This document shows, in pieces, positions 9,305-13,631 of a stretch of 13,631 nt of DNA. Source of the stretch: W1P20-047 sp051878795. GTDB lineage: Bacteria; Actinomycetota; Coriobacteriia; Coriobacteriales; Eggerthellaceae. Numbering within the stretch: the stretch's first letter is position 1; the number at the start of each line of letters is the position of its first letter. The notes beneath the pieces are model-generated. The model had not been told where the DNA came from. It saw only the letters and a program-made list of their open reading frames with translations, and did not search any database. The stretch lies in contig JBJEKU010000056.1 in NCBI GenBank assembly GCA_051878795.1, positions 1 through 13,631 on the forward strand. The letters are read 5' to 3'. The position numbers and the translations under genes were made by a program.

Positions 9305-10114
9305 CTAGACCAGCTTCTTACCGAAGACCGCGGCGATTTCGCGCAGGTCTTCCATCAGGTCGGTGAACTGGGCAGGGGTGAGCTGCTGGGGACCATCGGA
9401 CTTGGCGGACTGGGGATCGGGATGGACCTCGATCATCAGGGAGTCCGCACCTGCGGCGATAGCGGTGCGTGCCAGGGCGGGAACCAGGTCGCGCACGCCG
9501 GCGGGGTGGCTTACGTCAACGCAGATGGGATACAAGCTCTGCTTGTGGATAACGGGAACCGCAGAGATGTCCAGGGTGAAGCGGGTCGCGGTTTCGAAGG
9601 TGCGCAGGCCGCGCTCGCACAGGATGACGTTGTCGTTGCCGTTGGTGGTCAGATACTCAGTTGCAGCCAGCCATTCGGCGATGGTGCCCGCGAAGCCGCG
9701 CTTGAACAGCACCATGGTCTTGGTCTTGGAGGTTGCGATACCGATGTTCTTCAGCAGGCTGAAGTTCTGGAAGTTGCGGGCGCCCACCTGGATGCCGTCG
9801 CAGTAGTTCTGCACCAGGCTGATGTGCTCGGAGTCCATGACCTCGGTGAGGGTCTTCAGGCCGAAGCGGTCGGCTGCGTTCTTCATGATCTGCAGGCCCT
9901 CTTCGCCCAGACCCTGGAAGGAATGGGGGTTGGTGCGGGGCTTATAGGCGCCGCCGCGGATCCAGTGCAGGCCGTTTGCGGCTACGCATTCGGCCACTTC
10001 GTCGAACTGCTCCTGGGATTCGATGGAACAGGGACCTGCGAAGATAGTGATTTCGTCGGTGCGGGTGCCGTAATCCGGCAGGCCGGCGACACCGTGGAGC
10101 TTGGATTCACACAT
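9305..10114 (-). CDS. aroF: 3-deoxy-7-phosphoheptulonate (DAHP) synthase, type I beta
   Basis: Cytoplasmic enzyme joining phosphoenolpyruvate and erythrose 4-phosphate, the first step of the shikimate pathway. It is 269 aa, a bare TIM-barrel form without the N-terminal regulatory domain seen in many relatives. Visible are AGPCSIES at 26-33 (metal ligand C29), RGGAYKPRT at 53-61, QVGARNFQNF at 109-118, FKRGFAGT at 137-144, ERGLRTF at 167-173, DVSHPAG at 200-206 (ligand H203), IEVHPDP at 228-234 (ligand E229) and the D240 region near the end. Its ATG overlaps the chorismate mutase stop as TAATG, and its AAGGAG lies inside that gene, so translation is probably coupled. The family is certain. Feedback control, if any, may act through the mutase partner. 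Confidence 0.95.
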   Translation of the reverse strand: MCESKLHGVAGLPDYGTRTDEITIFAGPCSIESQEQFDEVAECVAANGLHWIRGGAYKPRTNPHSFQGLGEEGLQIMKNAADRFGLKTLTEVMDSEHISLVQNYCDGIQVGARNFQNFSLLKNIGIATSKTKTMVLFKRGFAGTIAEWLAATEYLTTNGNDNVILCERGLRTFETATRFTLDISAVPVIHKQSLYPICVDVSHPAGVRDLVPALARTAIAAGADSLMIEVHPDPQSAKSDGPQQLTPAQFTDLMEDLREIAAVFGKKLV

Positions 10115-10392
10115 TAGGCTGGCATCTCCTTCATGACTTTGAGGATGGTTGCGTAGATGTCACGCAGGTTGTCGTTGTACATGGGGCCCTCGTTGAAGCC
10201 GTCGATCTTCTTGAAGATCTCTTCTTCACGGGCCGGGTCGTACAACCCCATCTTCGCGCCAGGCTTGAGAGCACGAATAGCCAGGGAGTGACCTGCACGC
10301 TCGTTCAAGAGCGCCACGATCTGGCGGTCCAGTTCGTCGATCTGGTCACGATGCTGCTGAATCTGCTCGTAGTTCTGGTTGGTTTCAGGCAT
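10114..10392 (-). CDS. Chorismate mutase, AroQ class (monofunctional)
   Basis: All-helical enzyme converting chorismate to prephenate, the branch to phenylalanine and tyrosine. It is 92 aa, the normal size of a stand-alone AroQ domain. Against the E. coli domain the key residues fall at a constant offset: R15, R32, K43, D52, R55 and E56 correspond to R11, R28, K39, D48, R51 and E52. The C-terminal counterpart of Gln88 is not evident; E90 could serve, as a glutamate does in the yeast enzyme. Start ATG 10392 is preceded by AAAGGAAAG. It is the first gene of a two-gene unit with DAHP synthase and overlaps it by one base. The product could bind to and regulate that synthase, as fused or partnered mutase domains do elsewhere. 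Confidence 0.92.
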   Translation of the reverse strand: MPETNQNYEQIQQHRDQIDELDRQIVALLNERAGHSLAIRALKPGAKMGLYDPAREEEIFKKIDGFNEGPMYNDNLRDIYATILKVMKEMPA

Positions 10393-10445
10393 AGCACTTT
10401 CCTTTCATACGGGTGGATGCTCACAGGATAGCGCAAGCCCGGTCC

Positions 10446-10479
10446 ACGCGCTTCACGTGCTGACCGAAGCGTTACGTGC
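10446..10479. repeat. Direct and inverted repeats upstream of chorismate mutase
   Basis: ACGTGC occurs at 10455-10460 and again at 10474-10479, 19 bp apart, each preceded by a GCG...TT context. In addition CGCTTC (10449-10454) and GAAGCG (10466-10471) form an inverted repeat. They lie about 55-85 nt before the mutase start, where an operator or leader structure would be expected. On the minus strand TATCCT just downstream (about 10429-10434) is a possible -10 box with no clear -35 partner. The role is conjecture. Confidence 0.35.
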
Positions 10480-10595
10480 AAAATTACAGGGTTTTCCACC
10501 GCGAATCACTTTAACAAACGCGCAGCGCCGCACGAGCGGAAAAATCCGCACGAATCGGCATTTCGGGGAAAGAACATCGGGAAACGACAAAGCTG

Positions 10596-10623
10596 AAAAG
10601 GCCTGCAAGAAACCCCGCAGGCC
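10596..10623 (-). terminator. Intrinsic terminator of uppP
   Basis: On the minus strand GGCCTGC (10623-10617) pairs perfectly with GCAGGCC (10606-10600) across a 10-nt loop and runs into TTTT (10599-10596). It lies 30 nt past the uppP stop and insulates the aromatic pair from uppP. Confidence 0.85.
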
Positions 10624-10653
10624 CGAAGGAATATCCGATAGCTCGCGAAAAGC

Positions 10654-11562
10654 CTACAGGATGCCCAGCGCCTTCACGCCGAAGTAGCCCAGCACCACGA
10701 CGCCCACCACGATGCGGTACCAGCCGAAGGCGGCGAAGTCGTTCTTCTTGATATAGCCCATCAGGAATTTGATGGACAGGACGGAAACCACGAAGGCGGT
10801 GACGATACCCACCACCAGCACCACGATTTCCGTGCTGGTCATAACCAGGCCCGCCAGCAGGAACTTCACCGCCTTGAGCAGGCCCCAACCCAGCATAACG
10901 GGGATGGCCAAGAAGAAGGTGAATTCCGCAGCCGCCACGCGTGAGCAGCCTGCGAGCATGCCGCCGATGATGGTGGAGCCGCTGCGGCTGGTGCCGGGGA
11001 TGATGGCCAGGCACTGGAACAGGCCGATCTTGAATGCGGTTGCAGCGTCGATCTCGTCGACGGATTCGATCTTGAACAGGCCGGTCCCCTGCCCGTCGGC
11101 AGAAGGCTTTGCGTGCTTGCCGGTAACGGCGGAACCTTCCGCAATCAGACGGCGGTTGCGATGCTCCATCACGATGAAGATGATGCCGTAGACGATCAGC
11201 GCCGCGGAGACCACGTACGCGTTGAACACGTGTTCTTCCACCCAATCGTCCAGCAGGATGCCCACTACGGCCGCAGGAAGGCAACCGACCACGACCATGC
11301 CCCACAGACGCCAGGTGGATTTGCGCTCAGCCGCAGTCTTCTTGGGCGAGAAGGGATTGAGCTTGTGGAAGTACAGGATGATGACCGCCATGATGGCGCC
11401 GATCTGGATAACGACCAAGAACAGGCCCAAAAAAGCGTCCGAAACATTCAGCTTCAAGAATTCGTCGACCAGGATCATGTGGCCGGTGCTGGAAACGGGC
11501 AGCCATTCGGTAATGCCTTCCACCAGACCGACGATAAACGCCTTGAACGCTTCGAAGAGCAT
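10654..11562 (-). CDS. uppP: Undecaprenyl-diphosphatase (BacA/UppP)
   Basis: Integral membrane phosphatase that dephosphorylates undecaprenyl diphosphate, recycling the lipid carrier for peptidoglycan; in other bacteria it also gives bacitracin resistance. The N-terminus shows EGITEWLPVSSTGHMIL at residues 15-31, with the glutamate pair E15/E19, the Ser/Thr-rich loop and H28. The second signature PGTSRSGST is at 189-197 with catalytic-loop R193. Several strongly hydrophobic helices are visible. It is 302 aa, about 25-35 longer than usual; the excess is a hydrophilic loop at about 140-170 just before the second signature helix. Start ATG 11562 fits the family N-terminus and follows AAGGAGG (11573-11567) by 4 nt; an ATG at 11566 is out of frame. 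It is transcribed alone and divergently from guaA. Confidence 0.96.
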   Translation of the reverse strand: MLFEAFKAFIVGLVEGITEWLPVSSTGHMILVDEFLKLNVSDAFLGLFLVVIQIGAIMAVIILYFHKLNPFSPKKTAAERKSTWRLWGMVVVGCLPAAVVGILLDDWVEEHVFNAYVVSAALIVYGIIFIVMEHRNRRLIAEGSAVTGKHAKPSADGQGTGLFKIESVDEIDAATAFKIGLFQCLAIIPGTSRSGSTIIGGMLAGCSRVAAAEFTFFLAIPVMLGWGLLKAVKFLLAGLVMTSTEIVVLVVGIVTAFVVSVLSIKFLMGYIKKNDFAAFGWYRIVVGVVVLGYFGVKALGIL

Positions 11563-11593
11563 GCATCCTCCTTATATCGAGCAGCAGATGGCA

Positions 11594-11609
11594 TGGCGCC
11601 AATGCGCCA
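11594..11609 (-). other. Hairpin in the probable uppP leader
   Basis: TGGCGC (11594-11599) and GCGCCA (11604-11609) form a perfect 6-bp stem with a 4-nt loop, about 20 nt before the uppP Shine-Dalgarno. If the uppP transcript starts upstream, this would fold in its leader and could affect translation. No known RNA family is recognised. Confidence 0.35.
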
Positions 11610-11671
11610 CATGGGCATGGACGCGACGATGCATCACGCCGCACCGTACGGGCGCGGGCGCCGGCCCTCCA

Positions 11672-11700
11672 TCCGCTGGTTTCCAGTAACATACAGCGGA
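11672..11700. repeat. Inverted repeat in the uppP/guaA spacer
   Basis: TCCGCTG at 11672-11678 is mirrored by CAGCGGA at 11694-11700, a perfect 7-bp pair with a 15-nt spacer. A competing inner stem CTGG-TTT-CCAG lies at 11676-11686. It could be an operator or an RNA switch-like element for uppP. The repeat is seen; the role is unknown. Confidence 0.4.
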
Positions 11701-11974
11701 CCTGCGCCCGCCTTGCGGATTCCAAGCACTCCCCCACGCCTTTCGCACGAAGGGAAGCCGGTCAAAAATCCAACCCGGACGATTCTAATGGAACCGACGT
11801 CCCGTTGGGGAATTCCACCTAATGCCTAGATAATGACCATCCGGTTTCTTGCGGGTTCCCATCCCGTTTCCGCGCCCGCCCGCATCCGCGAGCGCCCTTT
11901 CCGCAGGCATCCGTGCATTTTTTCCATTCCATTAACAACACGGCCCGACGAAAAGCCGCACGCAGGCGCGCGCA

Positions 11975-11980
11975 TAGAAT
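11975..11980 (+). promoter_or_regulatory. Possible -10 box of guaA
   Basis: TAGAAT matches 5 of 6 positions of the TATAAT consensus and lies 47 nt before the guaA ATG. There is no convincing -35 box 16-18 nt upstream; TTAACA at 11932-11937 is too far away. Low confidence. Confidence 0.3.
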
Positions 11981-12027
11981 GTAAGGGTTACCGTGAAACA
12001 ACCGGCAATGTACCGAAGGAGCCGTGA

Positions 12028-13631
12028 ATGAGCACATCAGTCACCCCTGATCAAAAGGTAATCGTCTTCGACTTCGGCGCCCAATACGGCCAGCTGATTG
12101 CACGTCGCGTGCGCGACCTGGGCGTTTACTCCGAAATCGTGCCCTGCGACATCAGCGCCGACGAAGTGCGCCGGATCGCACCCGCCGCCATCATCCTTTC
12201 TGGCGGACCCGCGAGCGTCTACGCGCCCGACGCACCCACCATCGACCCGGAGGTGCTGGAACTGGGCATCCCCGTGCTGGGCTTCTGCTATGGCCAGCAG
12301 ATCATGGCGGCGACCTTGGGCGGCACCGTCGGCCATACCGAAAAGGGCGAATACGGCCCGGCGGAGCTAACCCGCTGCGACAGTAACTCCCTGCTGTTCG
12401 GCGACACCCCCGAACAGCAGACCGTGTGGATGAGCCACCGCGACGCGGTCAGCCAGGTGCCCGAGGGCTTCACCATCACGTCGTGCACCGAGGTGTGCCC
12501 CGTGGCTTCCATGGAATGCGCCGAGCGCAAGCTGTTCGCCACCCAATTCCACCCCGAAGTGCGCCACACTCCCTTCGGCCAGCAGCTGCTTTCCAACTTC
12601 CTGTTCGGCATCTGCGGTCTTTGTGCCAACTGGAGTATGGAAGGCGTCATCGAGGACGCGGTGGAGGCAATCCGCAATCAGGTGGGAGACAACCGCGTGA
12701 TCCTGGGCCTTTCCGGCGGCGTGGACAGCTCGGTTGTGGCGGCGCTGTGTTCCCGCGCCATCGGCAAGCGGCTGGTGTGCGTGTTCGTGAACCACGGACT
12801 GCTGCGCAAGAACGAGCCGGAAGAAGTGGAAGCGGTCTTCAGCAAGCAGTTCGACTGCGAGTTCATCCACGTGCATGCCGAAGAACGCTATGCGGCCCTG
12901 CTGGCAGAAGTGAGCGAGCCCGAACAGAAGCGCCGCATCATCGGCACGCAGTTCTGGAACGAGTTCTTCGCCGTCGCGCAGGACCTGGCGCAGGATGGCA
13001 AGCCCGTGCAGTTCATGGCGCAGGGCACCATCTACCCCGACATCATCGAATCCGGTGCGCGCAAGACCGGCGGCAAGGCCAGCACCATCAAGAGCCACCA
13101 CAACCTGATCCCCTTCCCCGAAGGGGTGCACTTCGACCTAATCGAGCCTTTGGACCACTTCTTCAAGGACGAGGTGCGCGCGCTGGGCACCGCACTGGGC
13201 CTGCCCGACCGCATCGTGCACAGGCAGCCCTTCCCCGGCCCCGGCCTGGCCATCCGCATCATCGGCGCGGTGACCATGGAAAAGCTGGAGATCCTGAAGA
13301 ACGCCGACGCCATCGTGCGCGAGGAGCTGGACGAATACAACGAGCAGCTGTTCCGCGAAACCGGCGAGCGCAACAGCGAGCACAGCTGCTGGCAGTACTT
13401 CGCCGTGCTGCCCGACATCCGCAGCGTGGGCGTGATGGGCGACGAGCGCACCTACGCGCGTCCGATCATCCTGCGAGCGGTGGAGAGCTCCGACGCCATG
13501 ACGGCGACCTGGGCCAAACTGCCCTACGAGCTGCTGGGACGCATTTCCAGCCGCATCGTCGCCGAGGTTCCGGGCGTCAACCGCGTGTGCTACGACATCA
13601 CCCCCAAGCCTCCTGCAACGATCGAGTGGGA
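12028..13631 (+). CDS. guaA: GMP synthase (glutamine-hydrolysing), 3' end just outside window
   Basis: Converts XMP to GMP using ATP and glutamine ammonia, the last step of guanine nucleotide synthesis. The class I amidotransferase domain (about 10-200) has its catalytic triad: C87 in GFCYGQQ, and H175 and E177 in FHPEV. The ATP pyrophosphatase domain follows with the PP-loop SGGVDSS at 229-235. The C-terminal dimerisation domain includes QPFPGPGLAIRI and ends in KPPATIEW, the near-terminal signature of the family. So the 534 codons seen are essentially the whole protein and the stop should lie within a few bases beyond the edge. Start ATG 12028 has AAGGAG at 12016-12021, 6 nt upstream. It is divergent from uppP, and no guanine riboswitch is recognisable ahead of it. 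Confidence 0.97.
   Translation, partial: MSTSVTPDQKVIVFDFGAQYGQLIARRVRDLGVYSEIVPCDISADEVRRIAPAAIILSGGPASVYAPDAPTIDPEVLELGIPVLGFCYGQQIMAATLGGTVGHTEKGEYGPAELTRCDSNSLLFGDTPEQQTVWMSHRDAVSQVPEGFTITSCTEVCPVASMECAERKLFATQFHPEVRHTPFGQQLLSNFLFGICGLCANWSMEGVIEDAVEAIRNQVGDNRVILGLSGGVDSSVVAALCSRAIGKRLVCVFVNHGLLRKNEPEEVEAVFSKQFDCEFIHVHAEERYAALLAEVSEPEQKRRIIGTQFWNEFFAVAQDLAQDGKPVQFMAQGTIYPDIIESGARKTGGKASTIKSHHNLIPFPEGVHFDLIEPLDHFFKDEVRALGTALGLPDRIVHRQPFPGPGLAIRIIGAVTMEKLEILKNADAIVREELDEYNEQLFRETGERNSEHSCWQYFAVLPDIRSVGVMGDERTYARPIILRAVESSDAMTATWAKLPYELLGRISSRIVAEVPGVNRVCYDITPKPPATIEW

Larger units (their letters stand above)
11563..12027. other. Divergent intergenic region between uppP and guaA, no gene seen
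   Basis: In these 465 nt I see no credible protein gene on either strand and no tRNA. It must carry the promoters of uppP and guaA. Visible items are AAGGAGG for uppP (11573-11567, minus), a TGGCGC/GCGCCA hairpin with a CAAT loop at 11594-11609 near the uppP start, an inverted repeat at 11672-11700, and a TAGAAT box at 11975-11980 ahead of guaA. Composition is less GC-rich around 11760-11840 and 11915-11940. Confidence 0.6.

Noticed and set aside
11848..11868. GCGGG-TTCCCAT-CCCGT resembling a tRNA T-arm
   Set aside because: The loop does not match the TTCRANY consensus and no acceptor, D or anticodon arms can be placed around it.
11819..12037. Minus-strand open frame of 72 aa across the guaA start
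   Set aside because: No ribosome site or family resemblance; Arg/Cys-rich composition typical of chance frames, and it overlaps the guaA ribosome site and start.

Overview
The window reads as ordinary chromosomal DNA from a GC-rich actinomycete-type bacterium. A member of the Coriobacteriia is my best guess. This rests on the GC-rich coding bias, the strong Shine-Dalgarno sites and the mix of gene families; no marker gene settles it. Every confident gene belongs to a known family. I found no CRISPR array, insertion sequence, phage gene, toxin-antitoxin pair or defence island, and no tRNA or rRNA.

Positions 71-3107 (+) hold a complete ABC importer operon: permease, ATPase (ATGA overlap) and substrate-binding lipoprotein. 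It belongs to the nitrate/sulfonate/taurine superfamily and closes with two stacked intrinsic terminators. The substrate is unknown. The permease start is uncertain, and the disputed N-terminal stretch contains two perfect 10-bp palindromes.

Positions 3296-11562 are all on the minus strand and form four transcription units separated by hairpin terminators. In transcription order these are: uppP (cell-wall lipid carrier recycling, 10654-11562); a chorismate mutase gene overlapping a DAHP synthase gene by one base (aromatic amino acid entry and branch point, 9305-10392); pcrA/uvrD helicase followed 55 nt later by ppaC, a manganese-dependent pyrophosphatase (5545-8926); and a neprilysin-like M13 metallopeptidase (3296-5272, GTG start).

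Positions 11563-12027 are a 465-nt divergent spacer between uppP and guaA. It has inverted repeats but no recognisable gene. guaA (GMP synthase) runs on the plus strand from 12028 to the window edge and is truncated by only about its stop codon.

The most interesting points are modest: the chorismate mutase/DAHP synthase pair looks like a split version of the known CM-DAHPS fusion; the permease has an ambiguous start and embedded palindromes; and uppP and pcrA each carry a lineage-type hydrophilic insert. I do not see evidence for an undescribed system.
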